Source of the DNA: Gelatiniphilus marinus
GTDB taxonomy: Bacteria; Bacteroidota; Bacteroidia; Flavobacteriales; Flavobacteriaceae
NCBI RefSeq assembly: GCF_042678305.1
Contig: NZ_JBHUDT010000002.1
Direction: 5' to 3' (one strand)
DNA length: 64,000 nt
In this document: piece after piece, positions 1 through 9,048 of the stretch
How positions within the stretch are numbered: the first letter of the stretch is position 1
How the letters are laid out: every line of letters starts with the position of its first letter
Translations under genes and position numbers: made by a program
Notes under the pieces: model-generated
What the model was told of the DNA's origin: nothing
Database searches by the model: none
The model's input: the letters and a program-made list of their open reading frames with translations, nothing else

Positions 1-885
1 ATAATCAGCTTTAACAAAATAATTCATCTTGCCGTAGGGATCGGTTATATTACCTAACAAATCACCTTTTTCAACTTTGGCATTAATTTTAACAGACGCT
101 TTGAACATGCCCGATAACTTAGCCCGAATCCATTTGCTTTCCTCTATAAAAACACAATCTTTTTTAGGTGTAGATACTTTAAACTTCGAGCTTAACATAC
201 CTAAATAAAACAGTATGCGCTTAGCGCCGTTAACACCTGTATTGGTTACAATATTGTCTATGTGAAACGATTTACCGCCTTCAAAAAGCAGCAAAGGCTT
301 TCCTAATTTATTACAGACAGTTCTAAACGATTTATTTAAGTTTTTTGAGTATAAAACAAAGGGTGCGCCAAAAACCTTAGCTAAGCCACGAAGTTGTTGG
401 TTGTGTTTTACAATGCGTAATTGAGGCGCATTAAAACGACCGGAACTGCCCGTATGGAAATCTATAATATAATCTGCATGCGGCACAATTTCTGTTATGA
501 GTTTGTGGGCTACCCTACTGGCCAACGACCCGTTTTTTGACCCTGGGAATACCCGGTTTAAATCGCGTCCATCGGGGAATTCCCGTTTTAAATTTATAAA
601 CCCGAAAATATTGATAATGGGCATGCAAATAACAGTACCAGACTTTGGTTTGTTAATGCCTTTGGCAATAAGCTGCCTTACAATTTCAACACCATTTACT
701 TCATCGCCATGTATGCCGGCCGTAAATAAAACCGTTGGCCCGGGTTTTTTTGAGCGTTCTATAATAATGGGCACATTAATTGCCGATGCCGTGTGTAGGT
801 TAGCAACATCAAAATTTACTTCTTTGCGTTCTCCCAGTTTTATTTGTTCGCCTAAAATGTTAAGTATATTGGTTTCGGTATTCAT
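1..885 (-). CDS. Succinylglutamate desuccinylase/aspartoacylase family protein (3' end outside window)
   Basis: I translated this by hand from the minus strand; it opens with MNTETNILNILGEQI at 885 and stays open to the window edge, so the C-terminus is missing. A zinc carboxypeptidase-like (M14/AstE-AspA) site is visible: GIHGDEVNG near residue 58 gives the His and Glu zinc ligands, and DFHTG near residue 144 gives the second His. A conserved GRDLNRVFPG stretch lies between them. The family hydrolyses N-acyl amino acids or trims amino acids. It is the third gene of an operon after the RimB-like protease and the RimK-like ligase, with a 27-nt gap. That context suggests removal or trimming of glutamate-type modifications rather than arginine catabolism, but the substrate is inferred only. 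Confidence 0.88.
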   Translation of the reverse strand, partial: MNTETNILNILGEQIKLGERKEVNFDVANLHTASAINVPIIIERSKKPGPTVLFTAGIHGDEVNGVEIVRQLIAKGINKPKSGTVICMPIINIFGFINLKREFPDGRDLNRVFPGSKNGSLASRVAHKLITEIVPHADYIIDFHTGSSGRFNAPQLRIVKHNQQLRGLAKVFGAPFVLYSKNLNKSFRTVCNKLGKPLLLFEGGKSFHIDNIVTNTGVNGAKRILFYLGMLSSKFKVSTPKKDCVFIEESKWIRAKLSGMFKASVKINAKVEKGDLLGNITDPYGKMNYFVKADY

Positions 886-912
886 AAATTAAATATCTAT
901 TATTAAAACAAA

Positions 913-1788
913 TTAGCGTCTGTTTCGTTCAATAAAAGTTATAATAGATTTGGCAATGTTGCGTCCGGTAGCGCCTTCAATACCCTCTAAACCAGGTGTT
1001 GAGTTCACTTCTAAAAGCAATGGCCCGCGTGCCGATTGCAACATATCAACCCCACAAACCGGAAGCTTTAAAGCCTTAGAGGCATTCATGGCCAATTTAA
1101 GCTCGTCGTGGTCCAGTTTTATAATATTTGCCGATCCGCCACGGTGTAAATTAGACCTAAACTCGCCTTCCTTTCCTTGGCGCTTCATCGCACCAACCAC
1201 TTGTCCGTCAACCAACAACGCCCTTATATCGGCACCTTTGGCCTCTTTAATAAATTCCTGAACAATAACACGGGCCTGCAAGCCATTAAAGGCCTCTAAA
1301 ACCGATTCGGCCGCATTTTTGGTTTCGGCCAATACCACACCCAAACCCTGCGTACCTTCCAGTAATTTTATAATTACCGGCGTACCTCCAACATGTTCTA
1401 TAACCTCTTCCACATCGCGCGAGTAATTGGTAAAAACGGTTTTTGGCATACCAATTCCCGCTTTACTTAAGCGTTGTAAACTTCGCAGTTTATCCCTGGA
1501 GCGCTGTATGGCATCAGAGGTTACAATGGTAAACACACCCATTTCCTCAAATTGTCGCACCACGGCGCATCCATAAAAGGTTACCGAAGCACCAATTCTT
1601 GGTATTATCGCATCAACATAATCCAAATATCTGTCCTTATAATATATGGTGGGTTTTTCGCGCTCTATTATAATATCGCATTTCAAAGGATCAATCACTT
1701 CAACTTTATGCCCGCGCTTTTCGCCTTCTTCAACCAAACGTTGGGTCGAGTATAAATGCACATTTCTAGAGAGTATTACTATATTCAT
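913..1788 (-). CDS. rimK: RimK-family ATP-grasp ligase (alpha-L-glutamate ligase-like)
   Basis: 291 residues, close to the usual length of RimK (about 300). The ATP-grasp fold shows GTPVIIKLLEGTQGLGVVLA near residues 135-154 (nucleotide-binding Lys and glycine loop), VQEFIKEA near 176, and the metal-binding end LLEVNSTPGLEGIEGATG near 258-275. RimK adds glutamate residues to the C-terminus of ribosomal protein S6 or makes poly-glutamate. The start codon lies one base after the RimB-like stop, which implies translational coupling. The neighbours, a protease and a zinc deacylase, suggest a peptide-modification module. The acceptor protein cannot be read from the sequence. Confidence 0.9.
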   Translation of the reverse strand: MNIVILSRNVHLYSTQRLVEEGEKRGHKVEVIDPLKCDIIIEREKPTIYYKDRYLDYVDAIIPRIGASVTFYGCAVVRQFEEMGVFTIVTSDAIQRSRDKLRSLQRLSKAGIGMPKTVFTNYSRDVEEVIEHVGGTPVIIKLLEGTQGLGVVLAETKNAAESVLEAFNGLQARVIVQEFIKEAKGADIRALLVDGQVVGAMKRQGKEGEFRSNLHRGGSANIIKLDHDELKLAMNASKALKLPVCGVDMLQSARGPLLLEVNSTPGLEGIEGATGRNIAKSIITFIERNRR

Positions 1789-1789
1789 T

Positions 1790-2212
1790 CTACTTTTTTA
1801 AATTAAAGGACACATTTTCAACATCCACATCCACCAAAAATTTGCGTTTTAAAAACTGTCTCCCAATAAGCACCGGGAACTTCATGTCCTCGCGCGTGCT
1901 TAAAGTTAAGTTAATCTTGTAACACTTTCCAAAAAATATAACTTCCGACTTTATTTTATACCTATTTTCCTTAAAACCATTACTGCTTTTTACATTGGTG
2001 CGCCAAAACTCATTAAACACAATTTCGGTTTTACCAAAGTTTTTGTGCACCTCGCTGTTAAAAATACATCGCAGGCTTTCGCCCTCTTCAATAATCTCGG
2101 AGCAATGTATCGCCGATGTGTAAGCACCGGTATCAATTTTTACATCAATATTGTGCAAGCCCAGTTTCGGGAAATCTACAATATCTGTACGTCCTATAAT
2201 TTTTTTGGTCAT
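1790..2212 (-). CDS. RimB-like retropepsin-fold protein ('ATP-dependent zinc protease' family)
   Basis: About 140 residues starting MTKKIIGRTDIVDFPKLGL. An upstream in-frame extension to 2263 exists, but it runs into a palindromic repeat and lacks family character, so I start at 2212. The aspartic-protease-like motif KIDTGAYTSAIH lies near residues 24-35 and the family signature FPVLIGRQFL near residue 112. These match the family often annotated as ATP-dependent zinc protease (RimB in Pseudomonas, where it works with RimK). It leads the minus-strand operon with RimK and the deacylase. The zinc and ATP parts of the family name are not supported by visible motifs; a single Asp-Thr-Gly suggests a dimeric retropepsin-like fold. 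Confidence 0.85.
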   Translation of the reverse strand: MTKKIIGRTDIVDFPKLGLHNIDVKIDTGAYTSAIHCSEIIEEGESLRCIFNSEVHKNFGKTEIVFNEFWRTNVKSSNGFKENRYKIKSEVIFFGKCYKINLTLSTREDMKFPVLIGRQFLKRKFLVDVDVENVSFNLKK

Positions 2213-2231
2213 TTTTTTATTTATAATTTGG

Positions 2232-2326
2232 GCGTTACCTAAAGGTCGGGCTTTCCGTTTCAAGTCCTCGCTCGTGCCTCGCTGTGGGCTTTCCTCTGCA
2301 ATCCCTAACGCGGGTTAGTCCGCGGT
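2232..2326. repeat. Palindromic intergenic repeat
   Basis: The ends carry GCGTTA and TAACGC as inverted repeats. Inside are two copies of gggctttcc and a CGCGG/CCGCG stem around 2310-2325. It fills much of the 2213-2535 gap between divergent genes. It resembles the short palindromic elements seen elsewhere in this window but not the same sequence. No ORF is supported. Confidence 0.45.
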
Positions 2327-2522
2327 TTTCAGTGCTCAATCGTAAGTTAAAACCTTGTTTGTCATCGCAATAACTTCAATCAACTATCAACCGTCTTTTG
2401 TTATTTAAATTTTTTAAAAAGTGGCGCAAGGTAGTAAATTAGTTATTCCAAAAAACCATTTTACATTAAAAGTTTAACACATTTATATAATTGTATTTTC
2501 AGTCCTAAAAAATTAAAATAAT

Positions 2523-2530
2523 TACCTTTG
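2523..2530 (+). promoter_or_regulatory. Candidate uvrC -7 promoter element (TACCTTTG)
   Basis: An exact TAnnTTTG element sits only five bases before the uvrC start codon. With the usual 5-8 nt distance to the start site, transcription would begin at or next to the ATG, giving a leaderless message. No well-spaced TTTG -33 element is visible (a TTG lies about 29 nt upstream), so this could be chance. Confidence 0.35.
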
Positions 2531-2535
2531 GGAAA

Positions 2536-4329
2536 ATGAGTAAACCTACACTAGACATACAATTAAAAACCTTACCAAATGCTCCCGGTGTGTATCAATA
2601 TTTTGATGCCGATGGCACCATTATTTACGTAGGAAAGGCCAAAAACCTAAAAAAAAGGGTCAGTTCCTATTTTACCAAAACACACGACAATGGCAAAACC
2701 CGAGTACTGGTAAAAAAAATAGCCAACATAAAACACATTGTGGTCGATACCGAAACCGATGCTTTATTGCTCGAAAACAACCTGATTAAAAAACACAAAC
2801 CACGCTACAATGTGCTGCTGAAAGACGACAAATCGTACCCGTGGATTTGCATAAAAAAAGAGCGTTTTCCCAGAGTGTTTTCAACCCGACGCGTATTTAA
2901 AGATGGTGGCGAATATTTTGGTCCCTACACCAGCATGAAAACCGTTTCAACACTGTTGGATTTAATAAAAGGCCTCTATAATTTACGCACGTGCAGCTAT
3001 CATTTATCCGAAGAAAAAATACAAGCCGGCAAATATAAAGTCTGTTTAGAATACCATTTAGGGAACTGCAAAGGCGCTTGTGAAGGTTTGGAAACCGAGG
3101 CCGAATACAACGAAAACATAAAAGCCATTCGAGAAATTTTAAAAGGAAATTTTAAAGATTCATTACAGCAATTTCGAGTGCAAATGAAACAATTTGCTAA
3201 AAAAATGCAATTTGAAGACGCTCAAAAAATAAAAGAAAAAATAGAGGTACTGGAAAATTACCAAGCAAAATCCACCATTGTAAATCCTAAAATTAGCAAT
3301 GTTGATGTGTTTTCCATAATGAGCGACGAGAGTTACGGTTATATCAATTTTCTGCAACTGTCTTACGGCTCCATCATCCGGTCGCACACCTTGGAAATTA
3401 AAAAGAAATTGGACGAAACCGACCAGCAGCTTTTAGAATTGGCCATTACCGAAATACGGCAACGTTTCCATTCAAAATCAAAAGAAATTTATGTACCTTT
3501 TAAAGTGAATTTGGGCGAGGCTGTTAAAGTTACCGTGCCAAAATTGGGCGATAAAAAACACATATTGGATTTATCGTTGCGCAACGCCAAATACTTTAGA
3601 ATGGAGCGTTTTAAACAAGATAAAATCGTAGATCCCGATAGGCACGTAAACCGGATTATGGCACAAATGAAAGCCGATTTACGATTATCTGAAGAACCGC
3701 GGCACATCGAGTGTTTCGATAATAGCAACATTCAAGGCACACATCCCGTGGCGGCTTGTGTGGTTTTTAAAAACGGAAAACCCAGTAAAAAAGATTACCG
3801 TCATTTTAACATAAAAACCGTTGAAGGCCCAGACGATTTCGCATCGATGGAAGAAGTGGTGTATCGGCGGTACAAACGCTTGTTGGACGAAAACCAACCC
3901 TTGCCACAGCTAATTATTATTGATGGCGGAAAAGGGCAACTCTCGTCGTCATTAAAAAGTTTGGATGCTTTAAATTTAAGAGGGAAAATAGCGATTATCG
4001 GCATTGCAAAACGTTTGGAAGAATTATTTTATCCAGACGATCCAATTCCCTTATATTTAGATAAAAAAAGCGAAACCCTAAAAATTATACAGCAACTGCG
4101 TAACGAAGCGCACCGTTTTGGTATCGAACACCATAGAAACAAACGCAGTAAAACCGCATTAAATACAGAGCTTGAAACCATTGCTGGCATTGGCGAAAAA
4201 ACGGTTGTCGAGCTATTAAGGCATTTTAAATCGGCTAAACGGGTTGCCAATGCCAAATTGGACGAGTTGGAAGCTGTGGTTGGCGTGTCGCGGGCAGAGA
4301 AGGTTTATAATTATTATAATGGGAAGTAA
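2536..4329 (+). CDS. uvrC: Excinuclease ABC subunit C
   Basis: 597 residues, full length for UvrC. It makes the 3' and 5' incisions beside UvrB-bound DNA lesions in nucleotide excision repair. The GIY-YIG domain is at residues 12-90 (PGVYQYF followed by IIYVGKAKNLKKRV). The UVR motif for UvrB contact is near 210-245 (FEDAQKIKEKIEVLE). The RNase H-like nuclease domain begins near ECFDNSNIQGTHPVA (residues 393-407). Two helix-hairpin-helix motifs end the protein (IAGIGEKTVVELLRHF). The last 11 bases overlap the next gene. Confidence 0.98.
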   Translation: MSKPTLDIQLKTLPNAPGVYQYFDADGTIIYVGKAKNLKKRVSSYFTKTHDNGKTRVLVKKIANIKHIVVDTETDALLLENNLIKKHKPRYNVLLKDDKSYPWICIKKERFPRVFSTRRVFKDGGEYFGPYTSMKTVSTLLDLIKGLYNLRTCSYHLSEEKIQAGKYKVCLEYHLGNCKGACEGLETEAEYNENIKAIREILKGNFKDSLQQFRVQMKQFAKKMQFEDAQKIKEKIEVLENYQAKSTIVNPKISNVDVFSIMSDESYGYINFLQLSYGSIIRSHTLEIKKKLDETDQQLLELAITEIRQRFHSKSKEIYVPFKVNLGEAVKVTVPKLGDKKHILDLSLRNAKYFRMERFKQDKIVDPDRHVNRIMAQMKADLRLSEEPRHIECFDNSNIQGTHPVAACVVFKNGKPSKKDYRHFNIKTVEGPDDFASMEEVVYRRYKRLLDENQPLPQLIIIDGGKGQLSSSLKSLDALNLRGKIAIIGIAKRLEELFYPDDPIPLYLDKKSETLKIIQQLRNEAHRFGIEHHRNKRSKTALNTELETIAGIGEKTVVELLRHFKSAKRVANAKLDELEAVVGVSRAEKVYNYYNGK

Positions 4330-4888
4330 AATTTTAAAAATAATAATTCTAGTTTTATTAGTCCAGAGTTGTGCTACATTTCAAAAAGATGTTACTAATC
4401 CAGGTTTTTTAACTGAGAGCAGTCTCGATAAATTAAATGGAAAATATGAAGCAACAAATATTAATTTTGATAGTATTAAAAAGAAACGATGGGAGCATAA
4501 TAATTTCCTAAGAGAAATAGATCGAAAGCTTTTAAAAGACACATTAAAATTAGACACATTAAAAAGGTATCATTTTGAATTAAAATGCCTCAACCATAAA
4601 AGTATTAAAATTAGTTATCTGGAAAATGATAAGGTTTTTAGAGAAAGAACTTTAAAAGGAAAGTTTAAAAAAGATGGATATTTCTATCTGAAAAATAAAA
4701 ACACAGGATTTTTGTTGATACCATATCTATTTGGGGCAATCGATATAAAAAGAACTCGAATAACACTATCAACGAACGAAAATTTAATTTTTGATGCTTC
4801 TAACCATAGGTCTGGTGCAGCATTATTATTCGTTTTTTTAGATGGAAGAACTTGGAAGTACAGAGATGAATATAAGAAACTGAAATAA
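4319..4888 (+). CDS. Hypothetical lipoprotein
   Basis: 189 residues starting MGSKILKIIILVLLVQSCAT. The hydrophobic stretch ending in Leu-Val-Gln-Ser-Cys is a lipoprotein signal, so the mature protein should be anchored in a membrane after cleavage before the Cys near residue 18. The start overlaps the uvrC end by 11 bases in another frame; an upstream in-frame extension to 4244 lies wholly inside uvrC and would bury the signal peptide. The rest is Lys-rich with beta-type stretches and no motif I recognise. Its AT content is higher than uvrC. Function unknown. Confidence 0.75.
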   Translation: MGSKILKIIILVLLVQSCATFQKDVTNPGFLTESSLDKLNGKYEATNINFDSIKKKRWEHNNFLREIDRKLLKDTLKLDTLKRYHFELKCLNHKSIKISYLENDKVFRERTLKGKFKKDGYFYLKNKNTGFLLIPYLFGAIDIKRTRITLSTNENLIFDASNHRSGAALLFVFLDGRTWKYRDEYKKLK

Positions 4889-5050
4889 AAAGAACGATAA
4901 CAAACCTCTAAACAGCTAACGTTCGTTTGCAACGAGTGCTTACAAAAAAAATCAAACCGCCACACGTTACAAACGAGCGGTATCGTAGCAAAAAATTAAA
5001 AACACAATCAATAACTTGAATAAAAAAACAACTATATTATTTATAAACCT

Positions 5051-5130
5051 TGTCATTTCGACGAAAGGAGAAATCCCATAATCAATAGGCATAATGAGAT
5101 GTCTCAATCGTGCCTCATTTCGACATGACA
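5051..5130. repeat. REP-like palindromic repeat (catttcgac type)
   Basis: It begins TGTCATTTCGACGAAAGGAG and ends with CTCATTTCGACATGACA. The outer TGTCAT/ATGACA pair is inverted, and the internal atgagatgtctcat stretch is also palindromic. The first possible ATG of the downstream patatin ORF (5094) lies inside this element. Confidence 0.6.
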
Positions 5131-5144
5131 AAAAGAAACAAAAC

Positions 5145-7382
5145 TTGAACAAAACAGCAATCATATTAGCCCTACTTCTAATCGCTTTGTTTTCCGCGAA
5201 AGCGCAAACCAAAGGCACCAAAAAGCACGATGTAAAAGTTGGTTTGGTGTTAAGTGGCGGTGGCGCAAAAGGGCTCGCACATATTGGCGTACTTAAAGTT
5301 ATAGATAGTTTGGGCGTTAAAATAGACTATGTTGCCGGTACAAGTATGGGTGCAATTATTGGGGCGTTGTACGCCTCGGGGTATTCTGGAAACCAATTGG
5401 ATTCCATTTTTAATGAAGTAGATTTCGATAACATTATAAGCGACGATTTACCGCGCTCTTCCAAAGCCTTTTACGAACGCAATAACTCTGAGAGATATGC
5501 CATAACCTTGCCCTTCGATAAGTTTAAAATTAAATTTCCGTCTGCACTTTCAAGAGGGCAAAATACTTACAGTTTGCTCTCTAAATTAACATTGCATGTA
5601 AGTGATATTAACGATTTTAGCAAACTGCCCATTCCGTTTTTCTGTATTGGTACAAATATTGAAACTGGCGAAGCTGTTATGCTGGATCAAGGCAACTTAA
5701 CCCAATCTGTAATGGCAAGCGGCGCGTTTCCGTCCTTATTTCAACCTGTAATCATAAACAATCAAGTGTTAATCGATGGTGGAGTGGTAAACAATTACCC
5801 CATTGACGAGCTCAAAGCTAAAGGCATGGACATAATTATTGGCGTTGATGTGCAAGATGGCTTAAGTACTAGAGAAGAATTAATATCTGCCCCCGATGTG
5901 TTGCTGCAAATAAACAATTTTAGAACCATTAGCGACATGAAAAAAAAGGTTCCGAAAACCGATATTTACATTAAACCAGATATTGCAGGCTTTACGGTGG
6001 TGTCTTTTAGCGAGGGCGAAAAAATTATAAAACGGGGCATAACCGCAGCACAAGCAAAAGCCTACGCCTTAAAAGATTTGGCTAAATACGACAGCAATAA
6101 ACCAAAGTTCAAGGTAAAACTGCATACACAAGATTCCATTAGGATAAATTCGGTTGCGCTTTCCGGAAACGAAAAATACACACGAGCTTATATTTTGGGA
6201 AAACTAAGGTTGAAATTGAACGAAAAAATAACGTTTAAAGACTTTTACAAAGGCGTTAACAACCTTATAGCGACCAATAATTTTGATGCGTTTCAGTACC
6301 AATTTAGCAAATCGATGTATAACGATGGGTACGATTTAAGCGCAACCGTTAAAGAAACCCATATTACTACCTTTTTAAAATTAGGACTGCATTACGATAA
6401 TTTATACAAAAGCGCAGCACTGGTTAATGTTACCAAAAAAAGATTGTTTTTTGATAACGATATGGCATCTTTAGATTTGGTTTTTGGTGATAACGTGCGC
6501 TACAAATTCGAGTATTTAATCGATAAAGGATTTTATTGGAGCATAGGTTTTAGGTCGCGGTTTAATCAATTTCATAAAAACGTAAATGCCCAATTGTTTT
6601 TTGATGACAACCAAATTGCAACCACGGGGCTAAACAAAATAGATATCGATTTTCAAGACCAGACCAACCAGTTTTATTTGCAAACACTCATAAAAAAAGA
6701 TTTTGCCTTTAGCATTGGCGCAGAACACAAACGTTTAGAAATAAAATCTGAAACCGTAACAACAAACAATAACGAATTCGTTTTCGAAAACACCGACTAT
6801 TTTAGCGTTTTCGGCACCTTAAAACTAGATACCTTCGATAATAAATACTTTCCCAAACACGGGGTGTATTTTAATGGCGATTTGCACATGTATTTGTTAG
6901 CTTCAAATTTTAACGGAGACTTTGACGATTTCTCGATAGCCAAAGCCGATATGGGATATGCCTTTAGTGTATCAGATAAATTGGCGTTTAATTTAAAAAC
7001 CAGCGGCGGTTTTAAAATAGGCGACAAATCAACCCAATCCCTAGATTTTGCCCTTGGCGGATATGGCAATAATTTTGTCAATAATTTTATGCCATTTTTA
7101 GGTTACGATTTTGTGTCTCTAACAGGAAATAGTTTCGTTAAAGCAACCTTAAGCGCCAATTACCAACTGTTTAAAAATCAATACATAACTTTTGAAGGCA
7201 ATTGGGCCAATGTTGACGACGATATTTTCGATACAGGAGAGTGGTTAACGCTACCAGACTACCGCGGCTATGCATTGGGTTACGCCATAGATACCTTTAT
7301 TGGGCCCATACAGGCCAAGTATAGCTATTCGCCCGAAGCCAAACAGGGCGTTTGGTTTTTTAACCTCGGGTTTTGGTTTTAA
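5145..7382 (+). CDS. Patatin-like phospholipase with C-terminal POTRA and Omp85 barrel (type Vd-like)
   Basis: About 745 residues. The patatin lipase domain follows the signal peptide: oxyanion loop SGGGAKG, nucleophile motif GTSMG (Ser near residue 67) and the catalytic DGG (LIDGGVVNNYP). A POTRA-like segment follows near residues 325-395, then a long beta-rich region ending FFNLGFWF with a terminal aromatic, typical of the bacterial surface antigen barrel. This is the layout of PlpD-type (type Vd) secretion. I chose the TTG at 5145 because it directly precedes a good signal peptide (NKTAIILALLLIALFSAKAQ). The in-frame ATG at 5094 would add 17 residues encoded by a palindromic repeat. Lipase activity is inferred from motifs. 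Confidence 0.88.
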   Translation: MNKTAIILALLLIALFSAKAQTKGTKKHDVKVGLVLSGGGAKGLAHIGVLKVIDSLGVKIDYVAGTSMGAIIGALYASGYSGNQLDSIFNEVDFDNIISDDLPRSSKAFYERNNSERYAITLPFDKFKIKFPSALSRGQNTYSLLSKLTLHVSDINDFSKLPIPFFCIGTNIETGEAVMLDQGNLTQSVMASGAFPSLFQPVIINNQVLIDGGVVNNYPIDELKAKGMDIIIGVDVQDGLSTREELISAPDVLLQINNFRTISDMKKKVPKTDIYIKPDIAGFTVVSFSEGEKIIKRGITAAQAKAYALKDLAKYDSNKPKFKVKLHTQDSIRINSVALSGNEKYTRAYILGKLRLKLNEKITFKDFYKGVNNLIATNNFDAFQYQFSKSMYNDGYDLSATVKETHITTFLKLGLHYDNLYKSAALVNVTKKRLFFDNDMASLDLVFGDNVRYKFEYLIDKGFYWSIGFRSRFNQFHKNVNAQLFFDDNQIATTGLNKIDIDFQDQTNQFYLQTLIKKDFAFSIGAEHKRLEIKSETVTTNNNEFVFENTDYFSVFGTLKLDTFDNKYFPKHGVYFNGDLHMYLLASNFNGDFDDFSIAKADMGYAFSVSDKLAFNLKTSGGFKIGDKSTQSLDFALGGYGNNFVNNFMPFLGYDFVSLTGNSFVKATLSANYQLFKNQYITFEGNWANVDDDIFDTGEWLTLPDYRGYALGYAIDTFIGPIQAKYSYSPEAKQGVWFFNLGFWF

Positions 7383-7504
7383 ACAGGTTTTTTAAAGTCG
7401 TTGTTTTTTACGAAATTTGTAACAGTATGAATATTTTTTGGAAAGACTTATTGTTATTTCTACACTATCTCATCAAGAGAAATCCTGAGTGAGAGTGCAT
7501 TGTT

Positions 7505-7547
7505 ATTCCTGCTACCTGTGCCAAACTTGTTTCAGTAAGGCAGGAAT
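7505..7547. repeat. Inverted repeat (attcctgc...gcaggaat)
   Basis: ATTCCTGC at 7505-7512 pairs with GCAGGAAT at 7540-7547. It lies in the 254-nt gap between the patatin gene and hmgA, next to further palindrome fragments (gagaaatcctgagtgag). It is likely part of a dispersed repeat and may act as a weak terminator. Confidence 0.45.
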
Positions 7548-7636
7548 CTTTATAAATTCATTATCTTTATTTGAGTTTTCGTTATAAAGCCTTATAGCTT
7601 TTTACTTTTTATATTCAACATTTAATATTAAAAAAC

Positions 7637-8794
7637 ATGCCTTTTTATCATAAACTGGGAAACATTCCGCATAAGCGCCACACCCAATTCAAAAAACCAA
7701 ACGGCAGCTTGTATTACGAGCAGCTTTTTGGCACCATTGGGTTCGATGGCATGTCCACAAACAGCTACCACGAGCAGCGCCCCACACAGGTAAAGGAAAT
7801 AAAAAAACAATACAGTGTGGCGCCAAAAATAGCGCTAAAGAACAATTTAAAATCGTATCGTCTAAAAGGCTTTCAAGTAAAACCCGAAGATGATTTTTTA
7901 AAAAGCCGAAAAACCATATTAATCAATAGCGATTGCGCCATTATTTTGGCAGCACCAAAACAATCCACACAAGATTATTTTTATAAAAACACCGATGCCG
8001 ACGAGCTTATTTTCATCCACAGAGGCACCGGCAAATTACGTACCATGTTGGGAAATCTCGATTTTAAATACGGCGATTACTTGTTGGTTCCACGAGGCAT
8101 TATTTACAAAATAGATTTCTATACCGAAGATAACCGACTGTTTATTGTCGAGTCCCGTCGCCCCATTTACACCCCAAAACGCTACCGCAATTGGTTCGGC
8201 CAATTATTAGAGCACTCACCATTTTGCGAGCGCGATATCCGCCAGCCTCAAGAACTGGAAACCTATAACGAAAACGGCGACTTTTTAATCAAAGTAAAAA
8301 AACAAGACGATATTATTGAAATGGTTTACGCATCGCACCCCTTCGATGTGGTGGGGTACGATGGCTATAATTACCCGTACGCCTTTTCAATTCACGATTT
8401 CGAGCCCATAACAGGGCGTATCCACCAACCACCACCGGTGCACCAAACCTTCGAAACCGATGCCTTTGTGGTGTGCAGTTTTGTACCGCGTTTGTACGAT
8501 TACCATCCGCAGTCCATCCCCGCGCCATACAACCACAGCAACATCGATAGCGACGAGGTGCTGTATTACGTCGATGGCGATTTTATGAGCCGAAACGATA
8601 TCGAGGCAGGCCATATCTCATTGCATCCCGCAGGTATTCCGCACGGGCCGCACCCCGGAGCCGCAGAGCGCAGTATCGGCAAAACAAAAACCGACGAGCT
8701 GGCCGTTATGGTCGATACCTTTAAACCCCTAATGGTAACCGAAGAGGCCATGAAAATAGCCGATGACGATTATCATAAATCATGGCTTGAGTAA
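7637..8794 (+). CDS. hmgA: Homogentisate 1,2-dioxygenase
   Basis: 385 residues, the short bacterial form. It opens the aromatic ring of homogentisate to maleylacetoacetate in tyrosine and phenylalanine catabolism, using Fe(II) in a cupin fold. Diagnostic segments include YEQLFGTIGFDGMSTNSYH near the N-terminus, HRGTGKLRTMLGNLDFKYGD near residues 119-138, HPFDVVGYDGYNYPYAFSIH near 234, and the iron-site end HPAGIPHGPHPG near 334-345. The gene for 4-hydroxyphenylpyruvate dioxygenase, the preceding pathway step, follows 254 nt downstream on the same strand. Confidence 0.96.
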   Translation: MPFYHKLGNIPHKRHTQFKKPNGSLYYEQLFGTIGFDGMSTNSYHEQRPTQVKEIKKQYSVAPKIALKNNLKSYRLKGFQVKPEDDFLKSRKTILINSDCAIILAAPKQSTQDYFYKNTDADELIFIHRGTGKLRTMLGNLDFKYGDYLLVPRGIIYKIDFYTEDNRLFIVESRRPIYTPKRYRNWFGQLLEHSPFCERDIRQPQELETYNENGDFLIKVKKQDDIIEMVYASHPFDVVGYDGYNYPYAFSIHDFEPITGRIHQPPPVHQTFETDAFVVCSFVPRLYDYHPQSIPAPYNHSNIDSDEVLYYVDGDFMSRNDIEAGHISLHPAGIPHGPHPGAAERSIGKTKTDELAVMVDTFKPLMVTEEAMKIADDDYHKSWLE

Positions 8795-8800
8795 ATTGTC

Positions 8801-9036
8801 ATTCCGAACTTGTTTCGGAATCTCATCAACCAGAATGTTCATTAAAATAATTATTCGAAGCTATTTCCCGCTTTCACTACTCGCTGTTTCGTGCCTCAAC
8901 GAGCTCAAACATGCCGTTCAATCAGGGCTAAGCCTATTTGCCAAGGCAATAGCTTCATCAAAACAAAACACTCAATTACCCGAATTGAGTTTCTCCCCAA
9001 GGCTGCGTTGAGCGCAGTCGAAATGAGGAGACTAAG
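8801..9036. repeat. Cluster of REP-like palindromes between hmgA and hppD
   Basis: Two perfect stems are visible: ATTCCGAA (8801-8808) with TTCGGAAT (8814-8821), and ACTCAATT (8970-8977) with AATTGAGT (8983-8990). The segment gcagtcgaaatgaggagac before hppD matches the catttcgac repeat type in inverted orientation. An 82-codon open frame across this region (8763-9011) is composed of repeat sequence and is not a gene. Confidence 0.55.
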
Positions 9037-9048
9037 AGGGGCTTAGTA

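Noticed and set aside
497..892. 131-codon plus-strand ORF
   Set aside because: Shadow of the minus-strand deacylase gene, which carries clear zinc motifs.
2213..2263. N-terminal extension of the RimB-like gene
   Set aside because: It lies in a palindromic repeat and precedes a good family start at 2212.
4244..4318. Upstream extension of the small lipoprotein gene
   Set aside because: It lies within uvrC and would push the signal peptide inward; the ATG at 4319 is better.
8763..9011. 82-codon ORF between hmgA and hppD
   Set aside because: It starts inside the end of hmgA and is made of REP-like palindromes; no domain.
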